DNA from: Mya arenaria
Taxonomy: Eukaryota; Mollusca; Bivalvia; Myida; Myidae
NCBI RefSeq assembly: GCF_026914265.1
Contig: NC_069127.1
Location: 71,662,223-71,726,222 of the forward strand
DNA length: 64,000 bases
Reading direction: 5' to 3'
Shown: positions 40,901-53,000 of the stretch, piece after piece
Layout of the letters: every line of letters starts with the position of its first letter
Position numbering within the stretch: position 1 is the first letter of the stretch
Translations under genes and position numbers: made by a program
Notes under the pieces: generated by a model
What the model was told of the DNA's origin: nothing
Databases searched by the model: none
The model's input: only the letters and a program-made list of their open reading frames with translations

Positions 40901-42025
40901 CCTATGCACTATGCCCAGCCTTCACTTGAAAGAGAAGTTTAGTATCCTTTCGTATCATTTCGGTAATTAGTGCACCCCGCAATTTCTAAATAGGCTAAAT
41001 TATAGTTATGCTTTTGCATGGAAAATGGCGAAATAATTACACGAAGTAATCAGCAATGGACGGCAAAATGTGTCAAAGTAGCGGTGACAGCAATAACCGT
41101 ACAGTAATTGTTGTTAAAATACTGACAACTGGCACAGCAGGTGAACATGTGTAGAAATAGCAGCCTAAATATAGTATCAGGTAAGCAGAGTGTTTGTTTT
41201 GCTTGATTTAATCGTTTATCTTGGTAAAAATGGGTACTTAAATAATTATATGCAATCTGCAATATGTTTATTCTTATATTTTGCATGTATATAAATGCTT
41301 ATAAATTCTTAATTTTCACTTTCATGTAAATGGCATAAAATGGCATGAAATGGCCTTTCAGTTAAAATTCTGAAAAAACGAATGAATCGTATAAGAAAAA
41401 TCCGGCCCTTATATACCGATTCCAAATGGGGCGTATTTGGGTTAAAGAAAGTGAGGCAATGTTGGGCGTCTGGCCGAAATGTTGGGCTTTAATGACCAAA
41501 AATGCTGCACGAAATTGGAAAGCAGCCATTCTAAATCCAAGATGGCTGGGTTTTGAACCAAAAACATTGGAAAATAGAAATGGGATATATACCACGTGAA
41601 ACAGTATAAAGGCGAAATCTTTCTCCAGTTATGATAATTTTTTCTAGAAAAATGAAAAAGATCATCACCTGCCGTGAAAACATAGCTATTCAAGGATTAA
41701 TCCCAAAACGAAAATGCGTTAACTAGAGCGTAAAAGGTCATCAGCAAGATTGGAACGCCTTACCCATTTGAGTAAAATGGCGATCCAAATGAGGAATACC
41801 AGTGTTATAGTGCATGCCTAAAAGGAATATGCACACGGTCGGAGAAAAGCTCAACTAGGGCTAGCACGCCTTAATTTTCGGGGCGGAGCTATATCTGTAT
41901 TGTGGTCGCTACTGACTAAGACGACTCGAGTTGAAACATGGATATTTATTAATATATCAGACGCCAACAGCTAAGATAAACTTTTTTAAACTTGAACGTT
42001 AGCAAATATGACGATATGCCGGCGT
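37952..42025. mobile_element. About 4-kb insertion between the copy B gene and its upstream block, holding an LTR-type relic
   Basis: Homology to unit A stops at CTGTCCTACAT (37,951) and resumes at about 42,028. Inside, related sequences of about 90 bp in direct orientation lie at 38,018-38,115 and 40,745-40,835. Between them a minus-strand acidic coding-like stretch near 40,120-40,280 and another near 39,740-40,080 resemble a gag-type region. The relic is old and clearly broken, with no complete pol recognised. CAACT repeats at 39,019-39,045 mark a separate tail-like repeat. Family assignment (Ty3/Gypsy-like) is tentative. Confidence 0.4.
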
Positions 42026-42027
42026 AT

Positions 42028-42350
42028 ATAATATATAGGCTCTGATCCTGCGGTTCTGGTTTTCTGTTTCACATATTTGTTTATGTTTTGGAAGCGAACA
42101 TCTTGAACCAAGTTCGATACTGCCTGTGCTGTTATGCATCTATGTCCATTATATTGTTAATCCACCTTGAATGCTAATTACTAGTATTTTGCCATAGGAA
42201 GACCCATTTGGCAAAGGCAGACGAATAGTTAAACAAATAGTTTGATCATGGTATTATTTTGCCTTCTTAAATAGTTTAAAATACACTGTTACAAGGGGTT
42301 GCCAGGTATTAATGATAACTGAATGAATTAATTAATTTATAGGGTTAAAC
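42028..42350 (-). promoter_or_regulatory. Displaced upstream block of cadherin copy B
   Basis: Matches 17,497-17,700 of unit A (AGGCTCTGATCCTGC, CTAATTACTAGTATTTT, CACTGTTACAAGGG). It includes the TATA-like site at 42,030-42,037. It now lies about 4.3 kb from the copy B ATG. Confidence 0.5.
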
Positions 42351-42930
42351 CATAGCTGTACGTTTACAGTTTATTTTCTAACCGCTGAATAAAATTTATA
42401 TCTCCAGATAGTCTCATCTTACAAAGTTCAATTCAAGTGCCATCCTAACATGTCACAGTGTTTGATATGTAGTCTGCATTGGTTTGAATAGACATTTTAA
42501 GTAGCAAGAATGCAATAAAAGTTGGATAGTGAATCAAACGCCTCGTTTGTTATGTCAACAGTAAGGCGGGTTTTAGAATGATCTAGATTATGATAAATAT
42601 CTAAATGAACAAGTCATGAAATTCTGATTTATTATCATGAACAAGACGTTAATCCTTTGGGTAAGTGTGGCATGTGCTATGGAAAGGGCTCCATTCACTA
42701 TCAGGGCCGTTAGATCCTATAGGCCGTGCAGGCCGCGGCTTACACTATTCCCGCAAAATCGAAAAGATAATCATGCCAAAACTGCAATAAAATCGGAGGT
42801 CTAGGAGTGTAAGGTGCTTAATAATACAATCATAAATAAGATATAAGCTTAAATATGATCCATATATAACCGACATTTAAACTATTTTGCTTATTCTTAG
42901 GCGCAGTGGTTTAAACATTTTCAATTACAT
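42350..42930. other. Intergenic, no gene seen
   Basis: AT-rich sequence without recognisable features. Confidence 0.5.
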
Positions 42931-42935
42931 AAGTA

Positions 42936-43930
42936 TCATTTGGAGCACCTCCGCTCGTCGTTTAGCGGAGAGAGCTGATGTGTTCCAAATGCCCAATTAT
43001 TTTTAAATTTGTCTGAGATATTTGTATTTTTATAAATGTTCCATGCTAACTGAAGGCTATTTCTGAAACCAATTACTGTTGGAACACACTTTTTTCTTTT
43101 ACACAGAAAAATAAATTTCTTATATTCTAATAAAAGTATATCAAATTTAAAGCTATTATTCCCAGAACCTAACAATACAAACATACTTTTTATGACAATA
43201 CTTGAGTCGTTTGTATTCAACTTTTGTAGCATATCCTGCAATACCGGCTGTATTTTATTGCAATCCCAAAATAGATGTAAAAGAGTTTCTTTACAGCATT
43301 CACAAAAGACGCAATTATCATTTTCAACTAGCTTCATTTTATATAATAATGAGTTTGTTGGTAATATTCTATGAAGAACTCTTAATTGTAACCATTGAAT
43401 ATAAGAATCCTTTGTACACTTAAATACACAGCTATAGACATTTTCCCAATTAATACAGACATTTTCATATTGTAACAGCCATTTGTGTTGACTTGTAGGA
43501 ATTTCATTATTATCAATAAAGATTTTGTAAAGAAATCTATTAACATTTTCTTTTGTCAAAATTGGGTTAATAAAAGTGTTCATACATGGGTTACTACATT
43601 CTAAAAAGTTAAAGTCATTGAACTCAAGATTACAATGCCTTATATAGGCCTTAATTGCAGAAGTCAATCAATTATAGTGTAAAAAGTTGATTTTCTTATC
43701 AATTATTGCTTCAATTTCCAATAGGCTATACATATTTCCATTGGCATCAAAAACATCTTTCATACAACGAAATCCCTTATTGTATAGGGTATGAATAAAT
43801 ACATAGTTTCCATTAACAAATTTGTGGTTATAAAATAATGGCATATGCATAAATTGATTAACATTGTCTATGCAAAACCTATCTATATACTTGAAAATAC
43901 TTGAAAATAAGCTAAAAGGCCAAATACATT
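42936..43930 (-). mobile_element. LINE (L1/Tx1-type) C-terminal fragment
   Basis: A 243-residue open frame (42,936-43,667) contains YIQWLQLRVLHRILPTNSLL and the zinc-finger pattern CVFCECCKETLLHLFWDC (zf-RVT: C-x2-C, HL, C), the usual C-terminal end of L1/Tx1-like LINEs. In the same frame upstream, past one TGA, the reading continues through 43,668-43,890 (LFYNHKFVNGNYVFIHTLYN, YSLLEIEAIIDKK). It is 5'-truncated and the reverse-transcriptase core is missing. Confidence 0.82.
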
Positions 43931-44389
43931 GAAATACCGAACGGGAAACAAAGTTTCATCATTTCTTACTCTGAAACAAACTTTATTGCTATCTTTTTCG
44001 AAAATATTATTTATAGAATCCTATATTATATAGGCCTAAACAACTAAAACACCTAATTGAAGAACCTGATAAAAAAAACGGAGGAAAACACATTATATTG
44101 TTGTATTTACCTTTATTTACTTTGAAGTGTGAACATTGTGACGTCCATCTATCATCAGAGACTTTTAAAAATCATCAGGTCATGATACTAAATACCAGAT
44201 ATAGAAACACAAAAAATACAAACTACAAAACTTGTAACAGGTTATAAGTAATTAACGATGTACAAATTGATTTGAAAAGCTACGTGTATTATAAACGATT
44301 GAAATTCGTTTTGTGGACATTTTAGTAATTATGAATAAAGCGTATTAGCTCTCGCTGGATGGATTTGCTGTCTATACGCCACTGACAAC
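43930..44389. other. Intergenic, no gene seen
   Basis: AT-rich sequence. It may contain more diverged LINE sequence near 43,930-44,000. Confidence 0.4.
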
Positions 44390-44672
44390 TTAAAGCTGCA
44401 CTCTCACAGATTGAACGTTTTCACAACGATTTTATTTGTTGTCTTGGAACGAGCCAATTTTTGCAAAAATCCATGATGTTTAATGCATTTTTCTTAAACC
44501 GTTAGTAAACCATAAAACATTAATTATCGAACGGAAATAAGAAAATCTACGATCTGATTTTTTGTCAGAATTCTCATATGATTAGTTTGCAGATATTTAC
44601 GCAAAAATTTGCTCTTTCCAAGATAAAAAAAAGTTGTAAAAATGGTATTTCTGTGAGAGTGCAGCTTTTAAT
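44390..44672. mobile_element. MITE with TTAA ends
   Basis: The inverted ends are AGCTGCACTCTCACAGA (from 44,394) and its complement ending near 44,666, each bordered by TTAA. It is about 280 bp with no coding capacity. This end sequence is, to my knowledge, common in bivalve genomes. Confidence 0.82.
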
Positions 44673-45240
44673 CCTTATATTTAATTTTTCCTTTGTTTTA
44701 GTAACGAATACATTCATGAAAAGTATAGGAATAATGGAAAAAAATACGTTACCGACTGGCATGGAATGGAACAACCTTAGATACGCCTTTAAGTAAGTGT
44801 TATTTGGTTTCTGTCTTCGCTGATAAAATAGTTCGCTGCCTTTCTTTTTTCCGATATTATCAAACATCGATGAAGGTAACAGAGAAAAACAGACAATAAT
44901 CTAAATTATCGCTTGTTTTGGTGGTAAATATAAATCCCCTTTCTGTTATTTCATGCTTTGAATGGATCATGGCAAACGCTTACAGACGACCAGATAGACG
45001 GGAGGCGATAAACCAAAACCGTTCAATAGTAAAAACAAAGCACAATTTACAATGCAATAACATAAACCAACGGCAGCTTTGTCCCTCAACAAAGACACTG
45101 TTGATGTTAACCATGATTATATAGATCAATGTTATAAAAGTAACTTTTTTCAATAATTCAAAACATAAAACGTATGACAGCGTTTGATTTGTCTTTGTTT
45201 TGATTTGTATATTGCAAAGAAACTCAAAGCAGTAAAGTCA
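44673..45240. other. Intergenic, no gene seen
   Basis: No recognisable gene or repeat structure. Confidence 0.45.
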
Positions 45241-45600
45241 AACGAATGTAGAGATTGATATGTAACCAGGAACTCTCATATCGGGTATCCGCGGGCCATG
45301 GTGTCTTAGCTTATATAAACTCGCTATCGGGTAAGGCCCTTTCCGCGAGTGCTCCTATAAGATTGTTAGTCATATGAGGTTTTTGGAGCAAAGTGCACAG
45401 ACAGAATGTAAACCTGGATAGAGCTACCATGGTTCTTTAACGTGCACCAATGTATGCCACTGTCACACGGGACCCCCATTTAACGTCCCTCCCGGAAGAC
45501 GATTAGTATGTTTCTAAGTGGTGCGAGGGGAATCGAACCTGCGACCCCTGGATTGACAGTCAAGTGTGTTACCACTAGACCACGGATCCGCCAAGGGTCA
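45240..45600 (-). mobile_element. tRNA-derived SINE
   Basis: On the minus strand the head has an A box (TGGTCTAGTGGT) and B box (GGTTCGATTCC) at about 45,525-45,590, with a GTC anticodon-like loop (tRNA-Asp-like). The acceptor stem does not pair, so it is not a working tRNA. The body contains TGCACGTTAAAGAACC, a conserved word I associate with core-domain metazoan SINEs. Confidence 0.75.
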
Positions 45601-45789
45601 TCATGAACACCTTATTCATATATAAGCCCCAAACGTTAACTGTCATCGAAGCTTGAAGGTGAGTTAAAACATTTTCACAATCACGTTACTCTTAATGTGT
45701 TTGTTTATGATCGTGAATGTTACTTCGTACTTGTTGCATGTAAGAAATAAATGACCTCAACACGTAGTGCTAACAGTCACTGTTAGTAA

Positions 45790-46205
45790 TTGCATCAAAG
45801 CTATGTCAATGGTGGAAACTATGTCAATGGCAGAAACTATGTCAATGGCAGAAACACTGTCAATGGTGGAAACTATGTCAATGGTGGAAACTATGTCAAT
45901 GGCTGAAACACTGTCAATGGCGGAAACTATGTCAATGGCAAACACTATGTCAATGGGGAAACTATGTCAATGGGAGAAACTATGACAATGGCGGGAACTA
46001 TGTCAATGGCGGAAACTATGTAAATGGCGGAAACTATGTCAATGGCGGTAACACTGTCAATGGCGGAAACTATGTCAATGGCAAACACTATGTCAATGGC
46101 AAACACTATGTCAATGGGGAAACTATATAAATGGGGGAAACTATGTCAATGCCTGAAACTATGTCAATGCGGAAACTAAGTCAATGCCGGAAACTATGTC
46201 AATGG
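45790..46205. repeat. 18-bp minisatellite, about 22 units
   Basis: The unit is AACTATGTCAATGGCGGA with variants at the GCGGA part. The 18-bp length gives spurious open frames of six-residue repeats. The flanks match bases 1-120 of the window. Confidence 0.93.
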
Positions 46206-46497
46206 CATTTGAACGTTCTACTAGAGTATTTGAATTATGGCCAAGAATAAACATGGACTAGTACGCCCACCATTTTGGTACTTTGAGCTTTATCATACCA
46301 ATGTATCGATAACGAAATTTCAAATTTAATAATTTACAAGATTTAAAATCAGGTAGATTAACAGATATGAACAACCGTCACCAGTTGTCCGACTCATATA
46401 GTACAGATTCAACTCCTTTCAAGGAGTTGAGGACATGTGACTGTACAACTAAGTGACCCTGTCATATTCTTTAATAAACAAGCTTTTTCTTTCTTAA

Positions 46498-46861
46498 AGA
46501 GACACTCTTATTCAAAATCAATACATACACATGTTTAACATAATTTTCGAGTGATAAATCTTTAACTACCTACTACATAATGCATTTATGGAAAATATTA
46601 ATTACTGATAACGAGATTGTAACCGTGTATTTAATAACAGAAAGCGCAAAAATATTAAATGATTGGTGAATGCTTAAAGTTTTACTGTGTTCTACAATAG
46701 TCTCATAAGGTAGTAATACCGTGCTTTAAGCTTATTTCTTTGCAATTAAACTCGGTATCCTTCACACAAACCAATGTTTTCGACATTTTATCATTCATTT
46801 TGGAATATTTAAACAATATTATTAATTTTGGTGAATCTTATTTTGGAGTTAGAGTGCATCT
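46498..46861. mobile_element. Second copy of the TTAA MITE found in the copy A intron
   Basis: TTAA lies at 46,494-46,497 and 46,862-46,865. The ends are AGAGACACTCTTATTC and GAGTGCATC. It is about 85% like 5,591-5,957 along its whole length and homology stops at both TTAA sites. Confidence 0.8.
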
Positions 46862-46865
46862 TTAA

Positions 46866-48164
46866 AAAAAGCTCTTAAACCGTTACCGTTGCACCACTAC
46901 TGCTAAATTGCGCCAAAAAGCAATTACATTTCCCTTGATATATGAACAGACCAAGAGGAGGAATTAAAATAAACACTATTACATATTTGATATTTAAGAT
47001 TAAGTTTAAAAACATAAGATAACCAAAATACATACTGAGATAAAATTTAAAAAGAACAACAAGTTAAGAGTTAAGATTCTTACGGAAAACGTGGGCGACA
47101 TGCTATTTACTATTTGTTTTATGTTATTTGCTTAATGCGTTTGCTATTTGTTCAGTGCTTCACACAATTGTAAAATCGTTACGTGAAGGATCTGCAGTGG
47201 CGTCATAAATTTGTTATAGTTTCATCTTAGTATCAGTGAAAGGATACAATGTTTAAACGCCTATAGATATGTTTTAAGACAATAGCGCGAACTTATCAAT
47301 TTGTTTAAAGATTTATAGTACAGAAAAATGAGCAAAATAGGAATTTCAGAAATGAAACTCTTTATCTATTGTTTTAAAAACACATGTTATGGTTGAGTAC
47401 CTGAATCAGGCCGGTTCTTAAATTCCACTCACCCTCTTCTAGTGCGCTTCTGCAGTCTTAATTCAGATATCACCACAAAGAGTTTGTCGAATAACGTTTA
47501 ACATATACATATATTAATTCAAACAATATTTATCTGTGTTCATTTTTATATTTAACACAAATGACGCTTTATTTACATGCTGTCAAAAGTATAGAATATC
47601 GTCATCATTCCCTTATACCAGAATAAGAAGTATCTAAGTGTTGATTTATATATGGTCTATAGGACCAACTGTTCGTTTTTCAATGTCACCGTTGTTAACA
47701 TCTCCGGATGTTTCATGGACACGATTGCGATTCGCAATATTTCTCAAAATGTTAAGAAAAATATTAATTCCATGCTTGTATTATGTACCAAGGAATATTT
47801 CACCTTTAAGTTAACAATTTTGTCATTGATAACTTTTAAATAGATCTGACAAAACAAGAGTAAAGAACAAAAGATTGCGTGTGCCTTTTTCATTTTTAAA
47901 AATAATAAAGATATTGAAGAAAAACGCCCCAAAACTAGCCGGAGTAAGGTTTTCGGACGGACTGATGTAATGATGTATGTTCTACAAATACACATCGAGT
48001 TAAACAATATAACATACATGAAGTATAAACTGTACAATGATGGTATTAAACCGAAATCTTAACAAAGTATGTCTACTATAAGTGGTTTAGTCCAAGATAC
48101 TATTTCTTCACTTTTCCCCCACATTTTTTCCGTTTTTCCAACGGCATGAAGCGGTGTCCTGCTG
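46866..48164. other. Intergenic, no gene seen
   Basis: AT-rich sequence downstream of the minus-strand gene at 48,165. Part could be its 3'UTR. Confidence 0.4.
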
Positions 48165-49118
48165 TCATTCATCGCGATGGTGTTGAGAACGTTCAAAATA
48201 ATCCTCTGATGCAAGAACCGCCCTGAAACAGCCATTGCATGGGTTTGGGCAGGCACCAGACTTGTTCTGAAATGCTGGTGCCTGTAGCAAGGACCTTAGA
48301 TGGTGTTGACGTCGTGGAGTCATTTGCCTGTCGTAGGTGCTAATTTTTCTTTGCGTTTCAGTTTTATCGTTTGTGAAAGAGCGCTCCTCAAACATACTGC
48401 TTTCCCTTGTTCTCCAGAACATTGGTAGCGGTCTAGAGCGTATAGATGGGGTGTTTCTCGGTATACTGTGTGATTGTACTGGTGGAGCTGATTTCGCACG
48501 AGCACACTTTGACTGGAAACTTATTTTTTCTGTCAATTTAGAGTCAATCAATTCCGCATTTATACCAATAGTTTCATTTGGAACATTTCGGTCATTTATA
48601 GAAATATTTCCCCGCACTTCGTCATCTTCATGTGACGTAATCGCTAATCTTGACAAGGACATTATTTTCATAGACTGCTCTACAAAAACAACATTTTCGT
48701 GTTTTTTACTTCTTGAATAATACGGAACCGTTTTAGGTCTAAAATCGGAGGACTCGTTAGTGCATATTGGTTTCGGTAAAGGATATGTCCTTTCCTCGAC
48801 AGGAAGAATCGCATGTATGGATGAATTGGTCCTCAAATCGAGTATGTCAGACTTATAGTGGTCTTGCAACCCTCCTTTTGCCGAATGAAGTGACCAAATC
48901 TTCATGCCTCTAATAACTTCATTGTTGACGTCTTGTTTTCCTTTCTCAAAATGACGCCTTCCAAGGAAGGCAGAGGCTGTGTGCGCTCTTTCTCTAACTG
49001 TCACAAGACACTCGTCGGGTATTGTACATGCTATTGCTGATTTTTTCTTGTTGTAGCATTGGTTTGTTGGTGGATGCACCCACTGATTTATATTTACTTT
49101 TTGCATGATTGTACACAA
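48165..49118 (-). CDS. Hypothetical protein, 317 residues, unrecognised
   Basis: This is the longest non-repetitive single open frame of the middle region, starting MCTIMQKVNINQW. I do not recognise it. It is basic and Ser/Arg/Pro-rich, with RERAHTASAFLGRRHFEKGK, ILPVEERTYPLPKPIC and CARAKSAPPVQSHSIP, and low predicted order. No signal peptide, membrane helix or catalytic motif was seen. The end carries four cysteines, three of them in CPNPCNGC. No acceptor is visible just before the ATG, so it may be a single-exon gene or a first exon. Codon use and length argue for a real gene in DNA this AT-rich. Shorter frames on the other strand here are shadows. Confidence 0.6.
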   Translation of the reverse strand: MCTIMQKVNINQWVHPPTNQCYNKKKSAIACTIPDECLVTVRERAHTASAFLGRRHFEKGKQDVNNEVIRGMKIWSLHSAKGGLQDHYKSDILDLRTNSSIHAILPVEERTYPLPKPICTNESSDFRPKTVPYYSRSKKHENVVFVEQSMKIMSLSRLAITSHEDDEVRGNISINDRNVPNETIGINAELIDSKLTEKISFQSKCARAKSAPPVQSHSIPRNTPSIRSRPLPMFWRTRESSMFEERSFTNDKTETQRKISTYDRQMTPRRQHHLRSLLQAPAFQNKSGACPNPCNGCFRAVLASEDYFERSQHHRDE

Positions 49119-50020
49119 AAGAAATCCAACGATATTAAAACAAAATATGTTTTATTAAAGCTTAATCTTCACCACCTTTAGTGGCAATACATTTCGCACT
49201 AGTAGCTTTATAAATCATAGTTTTATTTGTGACAGTAAATAACACTTCTTAAAACTTCCTTACAGCTCCTGAATAATAATTTCCTCCGAAACTAAACACA
49301 TTTCTGGGCAAATTTCCGACATGCGCGATCAGCGATAAGCCAATTATAAACGATTTAATTGTTGACAGCTATGTTTGTTAATTGATCGAATGCTCGTTCC
49401 ATAGAAATAAAGCACTCCTGTATCAATTATGTTTCAAAGAAAGACGCTGGGATCAATACTGAACATGAGAATCATATTCTAGAATCTGAAACTCGCACAA
49501 ATTTATATTTTATAACGAAAGGAAGGGGAAAACGTATAAAGGATATACATGACGTATCCATACCTCATTCTACATGCAATTCGTTGGTTTTGTGAACATT
49601 TTGTCAGATGCATCATGAGCAAAGGCATGTCTCCAAACATATTATTCAATATTTAAACAACGTACTATAAACATCAGGCAACATCTAAACAACGTATCAT
49701 CGACATCAGGTATCCTAACACTGATGTGAGCCGCAACAAGGACTCCATATTAAAGCAATACGTCTCGTAATAAACAAAATGACATCGTTCCCTATGACTT
49801 ATAACGGCGGTTATGTGACATGTCTTGAAGGTCATGTGTACTTTTAAGATAGTTGTCATTGTATCTAACTTCGCCAATACCATTATATCCATTGTGTATC
49901 CCAATCGCAGGGTTCATTTGGTTTTGTTTTAAAATTATTGTCAATTATTTACGATGAAATCATCACCATTACTTAATAATGTATTAGCACAGTTAAGAAA
50001 ACTTAAAAAAGTTGAAATAA
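49119..50020. other. Upstream flank of the 317-residue ORF, no gene seen
   Basis: Probably contains the promoter of the minus-strand ORF; no specific site could be assigned. Confidence 0.4.
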
Positions 50021-53000
50021 CGTCTTGTGGCGCTGTGTTTCCCGTTGAGGTTCTGTTTAATTGTGGCGTTTTGTGTCTCGTTGCGTGTATGCTGTCTTGT
50101 GTAGCTCGTTGAGTGTATGTTTAATTGTGGCGGTGTGTGTCTCGTTGCGTTCTTGTTTTCTTGTGACGGTGTGTGTCTCGTTGCGTACTTGTTGTCTTGT
50201 GGCGTCGTGTGTCTCGTTGCGTACTTGTTGTCTTGTGGCGTCGTGTGTCTCGTTGCGTACTTGTTGTCTTGTGGCGTCGTGTGTCTCGTTGGGGTTCTGT
50301 TGTCTTGTGGCGTCGTGTGTCTCGTTGCGTACTTGTTGTCTTGTGGCGTCGTGTGTCTCGTTGCGTACTTGTTGTCTTGTGGCGTCGTGTGTCTCGTTAC
50401 GTACTTGTTGTCTTGTGGTGTCGTGTGTCTCGTTGCGTACTTGTTGTCTTGTGGCGTCGTGTGTCTCGTTGCGTACTTGTTGTCTTGTGGCGTCGTGTGT
50501 CTCGTTGCGTACTTGTTGTCTTGTGGCGTCGTGTGTCTCGTTGCGTACTTGTTGTCTTGTGGCGTTGTGTGTCTCGTTGGGGTTCTGTTGTCTTGTGGCG
50601 TCGTGTGTCTCGTTGGGGTTCTGTTGTCTTGTGGCGTCGTGTGTCTCGTTGCGTACTTGTTGTCTTGTGGCGTCGTGTGTCTCGTTGCGTACTTGTTGTC
50701 TTGTGGCGTCGTGTGTCTCGTTGCGTACTTGTTGTCTTGTGGCGTCGTGTGTCTCGTTGCGTACTTGTTGTCTTGTGGCGTCGTGTGTCTCGTTGCGTAC
50801 TTGTTGTCTTGTGGCGTCGTGTGTCTCGTTGCGTACTTGTTGTCTTGTGGCGTCGTGTGTCTCGTTGCGTACTTGTTGTCTTGTGGCGTTGTGTGTCTCG
50901 TTGGGGTTCTGTTGTCTTGTGGCGTCGTGTGTCTCGTTGCGTACTTGTTGTCTTGTGGCGTCGTGTGTCTCGTTGCGTACTTGTTGTCTTGTGACGGTGT
51001 GTGTCTCGTTGCGTACTTGTTGTCTTGTGGCGTCGTGTGTCTCGTTGCGTACTTGTTGTCTTGTGGCGTCGTGTGTCTCGTTGCGTACTTGTTGTCTTGT
51101 GGCGTCGTGTGTCTCGTTGCGTACTTGTTGTCTTGTGGCGTCGTGTGTCTCGTTGCGTACTTGTTGTCTTGTGGCGTTGTGTGTCTCGTTGGGGTTCTGT
51201 TGTCTTGTAGCGTTGCGTATCTCGTTAGGTGTTTTTTTAATTGCTGCGGTGTGTGTCTCGTTGCGTATTTGTTGTCTTGTGCCGTTGTGTTTCTCCTTGA
51301 GTGTTTGTTTATTTGTTGCGTTGTGTGTGACTCGTTGGATGCTTACTGTCTTGTGGTGTTGGGTGTTTCGTTGAATGTTTGTTATCTTGTGGCGTTGTGT
51401 GTCTCGTTGAGTGTCTGTTTAATTGAGGAATTGTGTGTCTCGTTGAGTTTATTTTTTTCTAATGACTTTGTGTGTCTCGTTGAGTGTTGTTTTGTGGCGG
51501 TGTGGATCCTTAAGTTCATGGCGTACATGTATGTGGCGTTGTGTAGCTCGTTGAGAGTCTTTCGTCTTCAGGCGTTATGTTTTGTTAATTTTTTGTTGTC
51601 TAGTGACGTTGTGTTTAATTTGTGAAGTTTTTGTTGTCTTATGCCGTTGCGTGGTTTATAACGTTCCCGTTGTCTTATAACGTTGTGTGTTTTGTTAAGT
51701 GTCTGTTGTCTTATTACGTTGTATGTTTTGTTAAGTTTCTGTTATCTTATGACGTTGTGGGTTTTGTTAAGTTTCTGTTGTCTTATTACGTTGTATGTTT
51801 TGTTAAGTTTCTGTTATCTTTGTTATCTTATGACGTTGTGTGTTTTGTTAAGTGTCTGTTGTCTTATTACGTTGTATGTTTTGTTAAGTTTCTGTTATCT
51901 TATGACGTTGTATGTTTTGTTAAGTGTCTGTTGTCTTATTACGTTGTATGTTTTGTTAAGTTTCTGTTGTCTTATTACGTTGTATGTTTTGTTAAGTTTC
52001 TGTTGTCTTATTACGTTGTATGTTTTGTTAAGTGTCTGTTGTCTTATTACGTTGTATGTTTTGTTAAGTGTCTGTTGTCTTATTACGTTGTATGTTTTGT
52101 TAAGTGTCTGTTGTCTTATTACGTTGTATGTTTTGTTAAGTTTCTGTTATCTTATGACGTTGTGGGTTTTGTTAAGTTTCTGCTGTCTTATGACGTTCCG
52201 TGTTTTGTTTAGTTCATGTTGTCTTATTTATACGTTGTGTGCTTTGTAATGTTTCTGTTGTATCATGACGTTGTGTCTTTCGCGTTAACTGTCCTGTGGT
52301 GCTGTGTTTCCTGTTGAGTTTATGTTGTCTTTTAGCCTGTGTGTTTCGTGTTGATTATCAGTAGTCTTGGGGCGCTGTGTGTTTTGTTAAATGTATGTTG
52401 TCTTGTGGCGCTGGGTGTTTTGTTAAGTGTATGCTTTCTTGTGGGGTTGTGTGTTTTGTTGAGTCTTGTGGGGCTGTACGTTTTGTTGAGTGTCTATATT
52501 CTTGTGGCGCTGGGTGTTTTGTTATGTATATGCTTTCTTGTGGCGCTGGGTGTTTTGTTAAGTGTATGCTTTCTTGTGGCGCTGGGTGTTTTGTTGAGTA
52601 TTGTGGGGCTGTACGTTTTGTTGAGTGTCTATAGTCTTGTGGCGCTGTACGTTTTGTTGAGTGTATATAGTCTTGTGGCGCTGTACGTTTTGTTGAGTGT
52701 AAATAGTCTTGTGGCGCTGTACGTTTTGTTGAGTGTATATAGTCTTGTGGCGCTGTGCGTTTTGTTGAGTGTCTATAGTCTTGTGGCGCTGTACGTTTTG
52801 TTGAGTGTCTATAGTCTTGTGGCGCTGTACGTTTTGTTGAGTGTCTATAGTCTTGTGGCGCTGTACGTTTTGTTGAGTGTCTATAGTCTTGTGGCGCTGT
52901 ACGTTTTGTTGAGTGTCTATAGTCTTGTGGCGCTGTACGTTTTGTTGAGTGTCTATAGTCTTGTGGCGCTGTACGTTTTGTTGAGTGTCTATAGTCTTGT

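Noticed and set aside
45525-45595. tRNA-Asp gene
   Set aside because: The acceptor stem does not pair and a SINE body follows.
48337-48720. Plus-strand 127-codon frame
   Set aside because: Antisense shadow of the 317-residue minus-strand ORF.
50061-51625. Frames of 437 and 502 codons
   Set aside because: They overlap in different frames of the same 36-bp array; openness follows from the period.
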